DNA from: Bacteroidota bacterium
Lineage (GTDB): Bacteria > Bacteroidota > Bacteroidia > B-17B0 > Aurantibacillaceae
DNA length: 17,444 nucleotides
Assembly: GCA_025359355.1 (NCBI GenBank)
Contig: JANYGR010000080.1
Coordinates: 1-17,444 of the forward strand
Direction of reading: 5' to 3'
Numbering within the stretch: the first letter of the stretch is position 1; each line of letters opens with the position of its first letter. Below, piece by piece: positions 1 to 8,175 of this stretch. The position numbers were made by a program, and so were the translations under genes. Below the pieces are notes generated by a model that ran no database searches, was not told where the DNA came from, and saw only the letters and a list, made by a program, of their open reading frames with translations.

Positions 1-234
1 AACGACACCTTCTTATTTTCTAAATTAATAGAAGATAGTTCTATTAAAACTAAAATTGTTTCGGAAGTGATGCAAGCACCGTTTCCTTTTGTGAACGATC
101 AAACGTTGATGGAGGATATTTCTAAATTAATTACGAGAGAAAATAATGCCGTTTTAATGACTGATTTAGCAGGTAATACACATATCATTACTAAGCACGA
201 TTTAATACAAGGTATTTCTCAAATGAGTAATTAA
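1..234 (+). CDS. C-terminal CBS domain of a cystathionine beta-synthase-like PLP enzyme (5' partial)
   Basis: An open frame runs from the window edge to a TAA at 232-234 and gives the last 77 residues of a protein. The segment VMQAPFPFVND, followed by SKLITRENNAVLMTD and HIITKHDLIQGI, has the pattern of a second CBS motif. The same pattern ends the Bacteroidota cystathionine beta-synthase/cysteine synthase-like proteins, in which a PLP-dependent fold-type II domain is followed by a CBS pair. CBS pairs commonly bind adenosyl ligands and regulate the catalytic domain. The catalytic part lies outside the window, so a different CBS-domain protein is possible. The PLP-enzyme assignment rests on the similarity of this tail only. 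The gene appears complete at its 3' end and is followed by a hairpin. Confidence 0.7.
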   Translation, partial: NDTFLFSKLIEDSSIKTKIVSEVMQAPFPFVNDQTLMEDISKLITRENNAVLMTDLAGNTHIITKHDLIQGISQMSN

Positions 235-247
235 CCATTTATCATCA

Positions 248-293
248 ACTATTTCATCTTACAAAAATTAACAATTTTATACGATGAAATAGT
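248..293 (+). terminator. Nested hairpin, probable terminator of the CBS-domain gene
   Basis: ACTATTTCATC at 248-258 is perfectly complementary to GATGAAATAGT at 283-293, an 11-bp stem. Inside the loop a second stem pairs AAAATT (264-269) with AATTTT (273-278) around AAC. A T-rich but interrupted stretch follows (about 297-308). Its place 14 bases after the stop codon suggests a transcription end. Without a clean T-run it could instead be a leader structure for the downstream protease gene. Confidence 0.45.
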
Positions 294-354
294 AGTATAT
301 TTATTTTAGAATACCTCTATCATTGAGTTTAATGTGAGGTTAAAAACAAATCTT

Positions 355-1953
355 ATGAAAAAAATAATCATTCTTGCCTCTGTTTGTTATGCGTTAACTG
401 TTAGCGCACAATCTAAACGTCCTGATAACTGGTTTAACCTTGACGCGACTAACAATAATGTAAATGGCGTAAGCACTGAAAGAACCTATGAAGAATTATT
501 GAAAGGAAAAAAATCAACTACGATTATTGTAGGTGTTTTAGATAGTGGTGTCGATTATTTTCATGAAGATTTGAAAGACATTATGTGGACTAATCCTAAA
601 GAAATTGCTGGAAATGGTATAGATGATGATAAAAACGGATACATTGATGATATACATGGTTGGAACTTTATGGGTAATAAAGATGGCAAAAATGTTGAGA
701 AAGATAATTTAGAATTAACCCGTGTTTACAAGGATTTGAAGGCTAAATATGATGGAAAAACAGAAGAATCTTTAGCAACGAAAGCTGAGAAAAAAGAATT
801 CAAATTTTGGTTATTAGTAAAAGCAGATTATGATAAAGAAGTAGCTGAAAATGACGCAAGAGCTAATCAATATAAATTTATTAGAGATGCTGTTGCTGTA
901 GTTATAGAAAAAATCAAAAAAGAAAAAGGCATACAAAAAGTAACGGCCGAAGATTTAAAAGCGTTTGATACTAAAGATCCAAAAGAAAAGCAAGGTAAAA
1001 TGATTGCGATGGCTCAAGCTGGCGCAGGTACTAGCCCAGAACAATTAGTAGAAAAATTGAACGAAGCTATTGAATCGATGGATGGTTCTCGCTATGATGT
1101 AAATGCTAATACACGTAATATTGTAGGCGACAATTATGCTGATATGAATGAGCGTTATTATGGCAATGCTGATTGTAAAGGTCCAGCATCATTACACGGA
1201 ACGCACGTAGCGGGCATTATAGCTGCTACCCGTAAAAATAATATTGGTATGGATGGTGTTGCTGATAATGTTCGTATTATGAGTGTGCGTTGTGTGCCTG
1301 ACGGAGATGAGCGTGATAAAGATATTGCGAATGCAATTCGCTATGCGGTGGATAATGGAGCGAGTATTTTGAATATGAGTTTCGGTAAAAAATATTCTCC
1401 AGGAAAAAAAGCAGTTGATGATGCTATTAAATATGCAGAAAGTAAGGGTGTATTAATTTTACATGCTGCCGGAAATGATGGAGAAAACATTGATGAGATC
1501 ACTCACTATCCTTGCAAAAAATTTGAAGGCACTAAAAAAGAAGCCTCTAACTTTTTAGATATTGGCGCGTTAAGTTGGAAACCAGATGATGAAATAGCAG
1601 CGCCGTTCAGTAATTATGGTAAGAAAACAGTTGATTTATTTTCTCCGGGAGTTGATATTTATTCGACGCTTCCCGAAAACAAATATGGAGATTTAAGTGG
1701 TACAAGTATGGCTTGTCCAGTTGCTGTAGGCGTTGCAGCTGTTTTAAAATCTTATTATCCTGAATTAACAGCTACACAATTAAAAAAGATTTTAATAAAA
1801 TCATCTATTAAAAAATATGAAGATAAAAAAGTAATTAAGCCTGGTACCAAAGATGAAATGGTGAATTTTGATGAATTATCAAAAACTGCAGGTATCATAA
1901 ACTTATACGAAGCTGTGAAAATGGCTCAAGGAATGGTAAAAGTAAAGGGGTAA
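355..1953 (+). CDS. Secreted S8-family (subtilisin-like) serine protease
   Basis: The product has 532 residues from ATG 355, chosen because it starts directly with a signal peptide (residues 1-18, then Gln19). A GTG at 334 would only add seven polar residues. The catalytic triad is complete: Asp63 in VGVLDSGVDY, His281 in LHGTHVAGI and Ser451 in SGTSMACPVA, with oxyanion Asn374 in HAAGND. Between Asp and His lies an insert of roughly 150-190 residues. It begins with an Asp/Asn-rich segment near residues 85-105 that may bind calcium, followed by a Lys/Glu-rich, probably helical part. Such inserts occur in Bacteroidota subtilases. No propeptide domain and no C-terminal sorting domain are evident. 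The enzyme should act as an endopeptidase in the periplasm or outside the cell; its substrate is unknown. Transcription ends at the hairpin at 1976-2014, so it is probably a single-gene unit. Confidence 0.93.
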   Translation: MKKIIILASVCYALTVSAQSKRPDNWFNLDATNNNVNGVSTERTYEELLKGKKSTTIIVGVLDSGVDYFHEDLKDIMWTNPKEIAGNGIDDDKNGYIDDIHGWNFMGNKDGKNVEKDNLELTRVYKDLKAKYDGKTEESLATKAEKKEFKFWLLVKADYDKEVAENDARANQYKFIRDAVAVVIEKIKKEKGIQKVTAEDLKAFDTKDPKEKQGKMIAMAQAGAGTSPEQLVEKLNEAIESMDGSRYDVNANTRNIVGDNYADMNERYYGNADCKGPASLHGTHVAGIIAATRKNNIGMDGVADNVRIMSVRCVPDGDERDKDIANAIRYAVDNGASILNMSFGKKYSPGKKAVDDAIKYAESKGVLILHAAGNDGENIDEITHYPCKKFEGTKKEASNFLDIGALSWKPDDEIAAPFSNYGKKTVDLFSPGVDIYSTLPENKYGDLSGTSMACPVAVGVAAVLKSYYPELTATQLKKILIKSSIKKYEDKKVIKPGTKDEMVNFDELSKTAGIINLYEAVKMAQGMVKVKG

Positions 1954-1975
1954 TCGTATTATTTTATTAAAAAAT

Positions 1976-2014
1976 AAAAAAGAGTTTTCTTTATATTTAG
2001 AAAACTCTTTTTTT
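1976..2014. terminator. Strong symmetrical (bidirectional) intrinsic terminator
   Basis: AAAAAAGAGTTTTCT at 1976-1990 is perfectly complementary to the right arm starting AGAAAACTC at 1999, with an 8-base loop and seven T at 2008-2014. A-rich on one side and T-rich on the other, it can end transcription in both directions. It lies 22 bases after the protease stop codon and only 31 bases before the next ATG. Confidence 0.85.
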
Positions 2015-2045
2015 ATTATTAAAATTAAAAACCATAAAAAACTAT

Positions 2046-3416
2046 ATGAATATATTGTTCCAAATATTAAGTTTATTATCAATTCCAATATTTTGTCTTG
2101 CTCAAAAAACAACAGTAACCTCAATACCTAGCGGGTTAATTGTGAAAAATAAATTAGTAGATGCTAATTATATAATTTCTAAAAAAAATTACAATGAGAA
2201 AGACTATTTAATGGCCGTTAGCCCTGGTTATGTTACACAATTATGTAGTTTAGACTCAATAATGTTAGCAGGAACAAGTGAATACAAAATAAAACTAATA
2301 CCACTCAGGGCTTTAGAATATGAAAAAGTAAATAAAAAAATTATTTTTTCAGGCTTTCTAGACAAAAATGATAAAATAAATATCGTTGCTTTAAATCATG
2401 TTTATGGACAAGGACATCTCAATCTCACTTCAAATGAATATAGAAATGTTATTAATTCTAAATTAATTGAGAATAAATTTAAAGTATTAGAGGAAGATGA
2501 TATTTTAACTAATAAAAAAAACACGGCTGATTATGCCTTGGCTGGAGAAATTTTATATTATTTGATTGACACTAAAGGAACTCCTGGATTTATTACAAGC
2601 GTATATGTGAAATGGACATTTTATGATATTAAAAATGAGACAACAATTTGCAAAATAATAACTGGAGGATATTCTGATACAAGAGAAAAAATAAAAGAAA
2701 CGGAAGCGCTTAAATTAGCTTTAAAAGATGCTTTAAGTGGTATTATTGTAAATAATGAAATAAGAAAATATGTATACGATAATGATGAATTAAATTCATC
2801 TAATCATACACATGAAATTACAATACCGAAAATTTCGACAGACTTAACTTCAAATAATTTCATACAAAATGCCATACAGTCATCAATTACAATAAAAACA
2901 AAATTAGGTCATGGAAGTGGCTTTTTAATTAGTTCAAATGGATATATTTTAACGAATTTTCATGTAATTGAAGATTCCTCTAATATTCAAGGCATATTAC
3001 AGAACGGAATTACCCTTCCATTAAAGCTTATTGCATTTGATAAAAAAGCGGATGTTGCTTTGTGTAAGATACCAGGTAAAGGATATAAACCATTAGCATT
3101 AGATACTATTTCATTGGAAAATAAAATAGGAAGTGATGTTGTTGCAATTGGAACTCCAGAAAAAATTGAACTTGGTCAAACTGTAACAAAAGGTATAATA
3201 AGTGGGTTAAGAGAATTTGATGATTTTTTTTATATACAAACTGATGTAAGCATCAATTCTGGCAATAGTGGCGGAATGTTAATTAATAAAAATGGAGAGG
3301 TTATTGGAATTGTATCTGCCAAAATCAAAGGCTTAGGAATAGAAGGCTTAGGTTTTGCTATCCCAATAGCGAATGCCTTAAAATCTTTAAATATAAAAAT
3401 TAAAGATAATAACTAA
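2046..3416 (+). CDS. Exported HtrA/trypsin-like serine protease, tandem paralogue 1 (intact triad)
   Basis: The 456-residue product has a signal peptide (residues 1-19, then Gln20). An N-terminal domain I cannot assign spans about residues 25-240, and a linker leads to a trypsin-like domain at about 276-450. That domain shows GHGSGFLISSNGY before the catalytic His306 (TNFHVIED), Asp336 in KKADVALCKI and Ser408 in NSGNSGGML, followed by GLGFAIPI, the usual substrate-pocket strand of HtrA/DegP enzymes. No PDZ domain follows, and the protein ends just after the barrel, unlike classical DegP. The N-terminal domain carries the motifs ADYALAGEILYY, GTPGF and KWTFYD, then ITGGYSD and LKDALSGIIVN, which recur in the next two genes. 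This is the only copy of the three predicted to be catalytically active. It probably acts in the periplasm or at the outer membrane; the substrate is unknown. Confidence 0.85.
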   Translation: MNILFQILSLLSIPIFCLAQKTTVTSIPSGLIVKNKLVDANYIISKKNYNEKDYLMAVSPGYVTQLCSLDSIMLAGTSEYKIKLIPLRALEYEKVNKKIIFSGFLDKNDKINIVALNHVYGQGHLNLTSNEYRNVINSKLIENKFKVLEEDDILTNKKNTADYALAGEILYYLIDTKGTPGFITSVYVKWTFYDIKNETTICKIITGGYSDTREKIKETEALKLALKDALSGIIVNNEIRKYVYDNDELNSSNHTHEITIPKISTDLTSNNFIQNAIQSSITIKTKLGHGSGFLISSNGYILTNFHVIEDSSNIQGILQNGITLPLKLIAFDKKADVALCKIPGKGYKPLALDTISLENKIGSDVVAIGTPEKIELGQTVTKGIISGLREFDDFFYIQTDVSINSGNSGGMLINKNGEVIGIVSAKIKGLGIEGLGFAIPIANALKSLNIKIKDNN

Positions 3417-3442
3417 TTAATCATTTATCTTAGTACTATTTA

Positions 3443-4807
3443 ATGAAAAAAAAACTTCTAATAACTATTTTAATAATTCCTTCTATAATTTTTTCTCAAA
3501 AAAACACAAGAATAATTCCCCCTAACGGTGGTTTTTTTGTGATTAAAAAAAAAGAATATACAAAGGCGTTAAAATATACAGAAGACAAACTTTTTATCCC
3601 ATATTTAATTGCTGTCAAGCCAGGTTACGCAACTCAAGCTTTTGATATTGATTCAATTTTAAATTTAAATATTCCTGAACATCAATTAACTTTAGATCCA
3701 GTTGTTGCTCTAAATTTGAAAAAAGTGGCAAAATCAATTGTTTTTTCTGGATTTATAGATAAAACAAATCTAATAGATAAAGGTGGCGTAGCTTCTCAAT
3801 ATTACGGATTTACAAGAATTAACATCAAAGCCTCAGAATATTATGATATTGTTACAAATAAATTAAAGGAAAATAACTTTAAAGTAATTAATAATATCAA
3901 AGAAAACTACATTAAAAAGAATGAAGCGGATTACCGTTTAACTGGAGAAATTATCAATTATGACAAGCAAACAAGAGGTATACCAGGTTTTTTAATAGGA
4001 CTAGTAATTGAATGGACATTATTTGATTTAGAATCAGACATGGTTAAATGTAAATTTATTACTGGTGGTTATTCAAATACTAAAACTACAGAATTGGAAT
4101 ATGAAACATTAAAATCAGCATTAAAAGACGCTGTAAATGGTGTAATTATTAATAAAAATATAACTAAATGTATTTATGGAGAAATAGAATCTCAAAAAAA
4201 TACTATTAAAGCTGAGATAATAATTCCGAACATCGAAAAACATTCTAGAGATGAAAATTATATAAATACAGCCATTCAATCGTCTTTAACAATTAAAACA
4301 AACTCAGATCAAGGCAGTGGTTTTTTAATAAGTTCAAACGGATATGTTTTAACAAATTACCAAGTAATTAAGGATTCTACTGATATTCAAGGAATATTTA
4401 AAAATGGCTTAACATTGCCATTAAAGATAATTTCTTTTGACAAAAAGTCTGATGTCGCAATATGTAAAATTTCAGGAACAAATTACAAACCTTTACCTTT
4501 AGATACAACTTCTATTATTGAAAAAATTGGTAGTGAAGTCTATTCTATTGGAACGCCAGAAGATTTAAGATTAGCTCAATCTGTTAGTAAAGGCATTATA
4601 AGTGGGGTAAGAGAGATTAATAACATCAGTTATATACAAACCGATGTAAGCATTAATAAAGGTTATAGTGGAGGTATGCTAATCAATAAAAAAGGAGAAA
4701 TAATTGGGATAGTATCTTCTAAAATTGAAGGGGAAGGAATTGAGGGTTTAGGTTTCGCTACTCCTATCTTAAAAGCTTTAAAGTCATTAAATATTAAATT
4801 AAAGTAG
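3443..4807 (+). CDS. Exported HtrA-like pseudoprotease, tandem paralogue 2 (catalytic His replaced by Gln)
   Basis: The 454-residue product is clearly a paralogue of the preceding gene over its full length and starts 26 bases after it. It has a signal peptide (residues 1-18, then Gln19), the shared N-terminal domain (ADYRLTGEI, GIPGF, EWTLFD, FITGGYS, ALKDAVNGVIIN) and a C-terminal trypsin-like domain. Asp337 (KKSDVAICKI) and Ser409 (GYSGG) are in place. At the catalytic His position the sequence reads TNYQVIKD, with Gln307 encoded by CAA at 4361-4363. The Asn before the serine is also changed to Tyr. Without the general base, ordinary serine-protease catalysis is not expected, yet the frame is open and the fold-defining residues are kept. 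A binding or regulatory role beside the active copy is an inference. Co-transcription with both neighbours is likely. Confidence 0.83.
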   Translation: MKKKLLITILIIPSIIFSQKNTRIIPPNGGFFVIKKKEYTKALKYTEDKLFIPYLIAVKPGYATQAFDIDSILNLNIPEHQLTLDPVVALNLKKVAKSIVFSGFIDKTNLIDKGGVASQYYGFTRINIKASEYYDIVTNKLKENNFKVINNIKENYIKKNEADYRLTGEIINYDKQTRGIPGFLIGLVIEWTLFDLESDMVKCKFITGGYSNTKTTELEYETLKSALKDAVNGVIINKNITKCIYGEIESQKNTIKAEIIIPNIEKHSRDENYINTAIQSSLTIKTNSDQGSGFLISSNGYVLTNYQVIKDSTDIQGIFKNGLTLPLKIISFDKKSDVAICKISGTNYKPLPLDTTSIIEKIGSEVYSIGTPEDLRLAQSVSKGIISGVREINNISYIQTDVSINKGYSGGMLINKKGEIIGIVSSKIEGEGIEGLGFATPILKALKSLNIKLK

Positions 4808-4832
4808 AAAATTAAAAAACAAATTAGTTGAA

Positions 4833-6194
4833 ATGATAAAAAATAACATTCAAATACTTAAAATAATATTAGTAATAATTCCATTTTCATTTTTTGGGCA
4901 AACTACAATTATTAAAACAACATCAGGAGGATATCTAGTAGAAGATGATCTTGAAAGTATTTATGGTCTCACTGTTACAAAAAACAAAACTTATCCAGCA
5001 TATCTATTTGCGGTAAAATCAGGTTTTGCAACACAAATTTTTTCAATCGACTCTATTTTAAACTTAAATAAGCCTGAATATTTTATAAAATTAAGTCCTT
5101 TAATTCCTGTTGATAAAAAAACAGTATCAAAAAAAATAATTTTTAATGGATTTTCTGACAATGAAAAAAAAATTAGAATTATGGAATCAATTAATAGATA
5201 CAATTATATTACAAACGTAACAACAGAAATAACTTCAGAAACTAACGAAAATATTGTCAGAGAAAAACTATTTGAAAACAATTTTAATATTAAACTTGAT
5301 ATAGATCTTTTTAAACAAAAAAAAATAGATGCTGATTATTCTCTATCAGGTGATATTTTGTATTATAAGTCATCATCAAAAGGGACTCCTGGCTTTATTA
5401 CTCAACTAATAATTAAATGGACTTTATATGATGTAGAAAAAGAAAAGCCTGTTTTAAAAATTATTACTGGTGGTTATTCTAATAATAGAAAAATCACCTC
5501 CGAATCTGAAATCTTAAAATCAGCAATTGAAGATGCTATTGGAGGATTAATTGTTAATAAAGAATTAAGTATAATTTTAAGCTCTAAAAGTGAAATTTTA
5601 AGCCAAGGAACCAATTCCATTATAGAAATTAATCAAGCATTAGGAAATTCAAAAAAAATGAATATCACAGAAAAAGTAACTGAAACGGCTATTACAATTA
5701 AAACAAAATCTACACATGGTTCTGCCTTTATAATTAGCTCTGATGGCTATATTATTACTAATTATCATATAATCGAAGATTCGTCAGAAATTGAAGCGAA
5801 TTTTAAAAATGGATTAATACTTCCCTTAAAAATTATATGCTATAATAAAAATAATGACATTGCATTATGTAAAATACCTGGTATTGGCTATAAATCATTA
5901 CAATTTGATACAACAAATATTCAAACCAAAATCGGAACTGAAATTTCAATGATTAATACCTCTGAAAACATAAAAGACAGTAAGCAATTTATATATGGTA
6001 AGATTTCAAGTTTAAAAGAAATTAATAATGATATTTATTATGAAACAGATTTAGATCTAAAAGATAAAAATTATGGGAATGTGGTTTTTAACAGCGCTGG
6101 AGAAATTCTAGGAATAATAAATAACGAAAATGTTATTATACCTACATACTTAATTTTAAAAACATTGAAAATGAAAATTGTAACTAATAATTAG
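4833..6194 (+). CDS. Exported HtrA-like pseudoprotease, tandem paralogue 3 (catalytic Ser replaced by Tyr)
   Basis: The 453-residue product is the most divergent of the three tandem copies and starts 25 bases after the second. It has a signal peptide (residues 1-22, then Gln23). The shared N-terminal domain shows ADYSLSGDILYY, GTPGF, KWTLYD and ITGGYSN, and a trypsin-like domain follows. His312 (TNYHIIED) and Asp342 (NNDIALCKI) are kept. Aligning YETDLDLKDKNYGNVVF with the first copy's YIQTDVSINSGNSGGML places Tyr414 (TAT, 6072-6074) at the nucleophile position, and the GNSGG oxyanion motif has become KNYGN. The loop and strand reading GLGIEGLGFA in the other copies are missing, so the primary specificity pocket is shortened. 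It should be proteolytically inactive. The intact frame argues against simple decay. Its role is unknown. Confidence 0.8.
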   Translation: MIKNNIQILKIILVIIPFSFFGQTTIIKTTSGGYLVEDDLESIYGLTVTKNKTYPAYLFAVKSGFATQIFSIDSILNLNKPEYFIKLSPLIPVDKKTVSKKIIFNGFSDNEKKIRIMESINRYNYITNVTTEITSETNENIVREKLFENNFNIKLDIDLFKQKKIDADYSLSGDILYYKSSSKGTPGFITQLIIKWTLYDVEKEKPVLKIITGGYSNNRKITSESEILKSAIEDAIGGLIVNKELSIILSSKSEILSQGTNSIIEINQALGNSKKMNITEKVTETAITIKTKSTHGSAFIISSDGYIITNYHIIEDSSEIEANFKNGLILPLKIICYNKNNDIALCKIPGIGYKSLQFDTTNIQTKIGTEISMINTSENIKDSKQFIYGKISSLKEINNDIYYETDLDLKDKNYGNVVFNSAGEILGIINNENVIIPTYLILKTLKMKIVTNN

Positions 6195-6264
6195 AAAACT
6201 GAAAAACAATATTAATAATAAGAAATCATATTTATAAAAAGTTGAGTATAATCTTTTAACTAAA

Positions 6265-8109
6265 ATGTCCAATATCCTTAACCAACATAAATTCAATTTA
6301 TTTTATGCATTTATAGCGTTAGTTGCCTTTGTTATAGTAGCGATTAGGAGTTATGCTGTTCCATTGAGTCATGATGAGGCTGCTACTTTTTTCTTTTTTA
6401 TTCAGTCGGGTAATTATATGCCTTTTTACTCTCAGGTAGATGCCAATAACCATGTATTGAATAGCTTTTTAGGAAATATCTGTTTTCATATATTTGGCTC
6501 CTCTCCGTTTGTCTTGAGGTTACCTAATTTAATGGGGTTTGTTGCTATGATTGTAGCTACTTACAGTATTTCAAAGCACTTAAGGCAACTTGGTTCTAAA
6601 GTCTTTTTAACCACAGCCCTACTCTTTTCTTTTCACTGGCTCACTTTTTTTAGCGCTTGCCGTGGCTATGGCTTATCAATGGCTTTGCTTATTTGGGGTA
6701 TCTCGTGTTTATTAAATTATATTTCAAATACTAAACAGCAACTATTTTTTTACTTAGCAATTATTGCTTTTCAATTAGCTATTAGTTCTAATCTAATTTT
6801 AATAATCATCGTGTTATTATTAAGTGGTATACTTTTTTTGGTTCAATTATCAAATAAACAATTTTTCAATTCTAAATCTATAGTGGGATGGCTCATTCAT
6901 TTGGGTCTTATTTATTATTGGTTACGCTTTTCTTTTTTCCTTCAGGATAATGGCGCTTTATATTACGGCGAAGGAGAAAGTTATTGGAAAACAACCTTTG
7001 TTACCTTAGTGCAATTATTAGTTGGATTTTCGAGTGCATGGCTTAAATGGTGTTTAGTTGCATTTTTTATACTAACCGTTTTGGTATGTTTGAATTTGAA
7101 TAGAAAGGAACAATTAAACATTAAAGAGCAAATCAAAAATCCTTCAAAATCACTGCTATTTCTCATCATTTTAGGAATTCTATGTTTGGCATTTTACGTG
7201 ATGCACAAAGTATTGGGAGTTAATTTTCCTGAAGATAGAACAGGTTTATTTTTTTATGTATTTTTTGTATTACTCGTGTCTTTTACATTTGATAAGCTAT
7301 CTGTGAAGTGGAATAGTATTATACTCTATACAACTTCCGTGTTGTTTTTTATTCACTTTTTATATTATCTCAACTTCCGAAAACACTCGCTTTATACGTA
7401 TGAAACCATTCCTGAACATTTTTATGAAACACTTGTAGCAGAACAACAAAAAAGCAAAGAGCGCATCACCATTGGCGGACATCGTGTCCGTGAATTATTT
7501 TATGGTTATTTGAATTACAGAAACGGAGGTTACTTAAATCCTGCAGATCCCGTTGAATTGATGCAAATGAACTGCGACTATTATTTAGGAACAAAAGTCG
7601 AAGAAAAATATTACACAAAGTATTATGAGGTGATTGATACCGAGCCTGATTGGGGATTTGTACTTTTAAAACGCAAAGAAAAAATTCAAAAAAAACAATT
7701 TATTCAAATTACTAATTTTGACATAAATACGACTGAAAATGAATTTTTGGATATGTATCATAAAACAGATACTGTCTTTAATGAAACAAAGCCTATACAA
7801 GGACAAATTAATTTTAGTATAAAAAAAACAACTATTCCATGTAATGTATGGATTGTTTTGGCGATTAATGATTCTTTAGACAAAGGTTATTATTTTAAAC
7901 GTTATCCTTTAACATGGAGTGGCTATGATTTAAATAATAAAACCTTTGATTATACTATTAATATGGGCAATTTACCTCCTAAAGCTAAAAATATAGCCTT
8001 CTTTTTTTGGAATATTAATAAGCAACCTCTAAGCATACATGTAAACAGTCTCAAACTTTATCAACTAGAGGGGGATGGTGTGGATTATGAAGCACCTGAT
8101 ATTAAGTAA
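6265..8109 (+). CDS. GT-C fold membrane glycosyltransferase (PMT/ArnT-like)
   Basis: The 614-residue protein begins with a transmembrane segment (about 12-30). Next comes SHDEAATFF (residues 35-43), in which Asp37-Glu38 matches the acidic catalytic motif in the first extracytoplasmic loop of GT-C enzymes. The conserved ANNHVLNSFLG (60-70) follows. About nine or ten further hydrophobic segments extend to about residue 370, including LRLPNLMGF and PEDRTGLFF (321-330). The last ~240 residues are soluble, and their C-terminal part looks beta-rich. GT-C enzymes of this type use polyprenyl-phosphate-linked sugars and transfer the sugar on the outer face of the membrane to lipid, glycan or protein acceptors. 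Donor and acceptor cannot be read from the sequence. It lies 70 bases after the protease triplet and 66 before the YfhO gene, at the head of the glycan block. Confidence 0.8.
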   Translation: MSNILNQHKFNLFYAFIALVAFVIVAIRSYAVPLSHDEAATFFFFIQSGNYMPFYSQVDANNHVLNSFLGNICFHIFGSSPFVLRLPNLMGFVAMIVATYSISKHLRQLGSKVFLTTALLFSFHWLTFFSACRGYGLSMALLIWGISCLLNYISNTKQQLFFYLAIIAFQLAISSNLILIIIVLLLSGILFLVQLSNKQFFNSKSIVGWLIHLGLIYYWLRFSFFLQDNGALYYGEGESYWKTTFVTLVQLLVGFSSAWLKWCLVAFFILTVLVCLNLNRKEQLNIKEQIKNPSKSLLFLIILGILCLAFYVMHKVLGVNFPEDRTGLFFYVFFVLLVSFTFDKLSVKWNSIILYTTSVLFFIHFLYYLNFRKHSLYTYETIPEHFYETLVAEQQKSKERITIGGHRVRELFYGYLNYRNGGYLNPADPVELMQMNCDYYLGTKVEEKYYTKYYEVIDTEPDWGFVLLKRKEKIQKKQFIQITNFDINTTENEFLDMYHKTDTVFNETKPIQGQINFSIKKTTIPCNVWIVLAINDSLDKGYYFKRYPLTWSGYDLNNKTFDYTINMGNLPPKAKNIAFFFWNINKQPLSIHVNSLKLYQLEGDGVDYEAPDIK

Positions 8110-8175
8110 AATTAATTAAGCTATTTTTTTTATATTAGTGCGTTAATTTTTTATTAAAATTCAATTAGAATTTTT

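Noticed and set aside
334..354. Seven-codon upstream extension of the subtilase from GTG 334
   Set aside because: The added residues are polar and would precede a complete, normal signal peptide that begins at ATG 355.
1903..2124. Minus-strand 73-codon frame across the terminator
   Set aside because: It spans the terminator hairpin and overlaps two real genes; its hydrophobic look comes from complementing AT-rich coding sequence.
8156..8174. Hairpin AAAATTC/GAATTTT one base before the YfhO ATG
   Set aside because: A 7-bp stem with a single G:C pair in very AT-rich DNA is weak and likely by chance; there is no T-run or partner structure.
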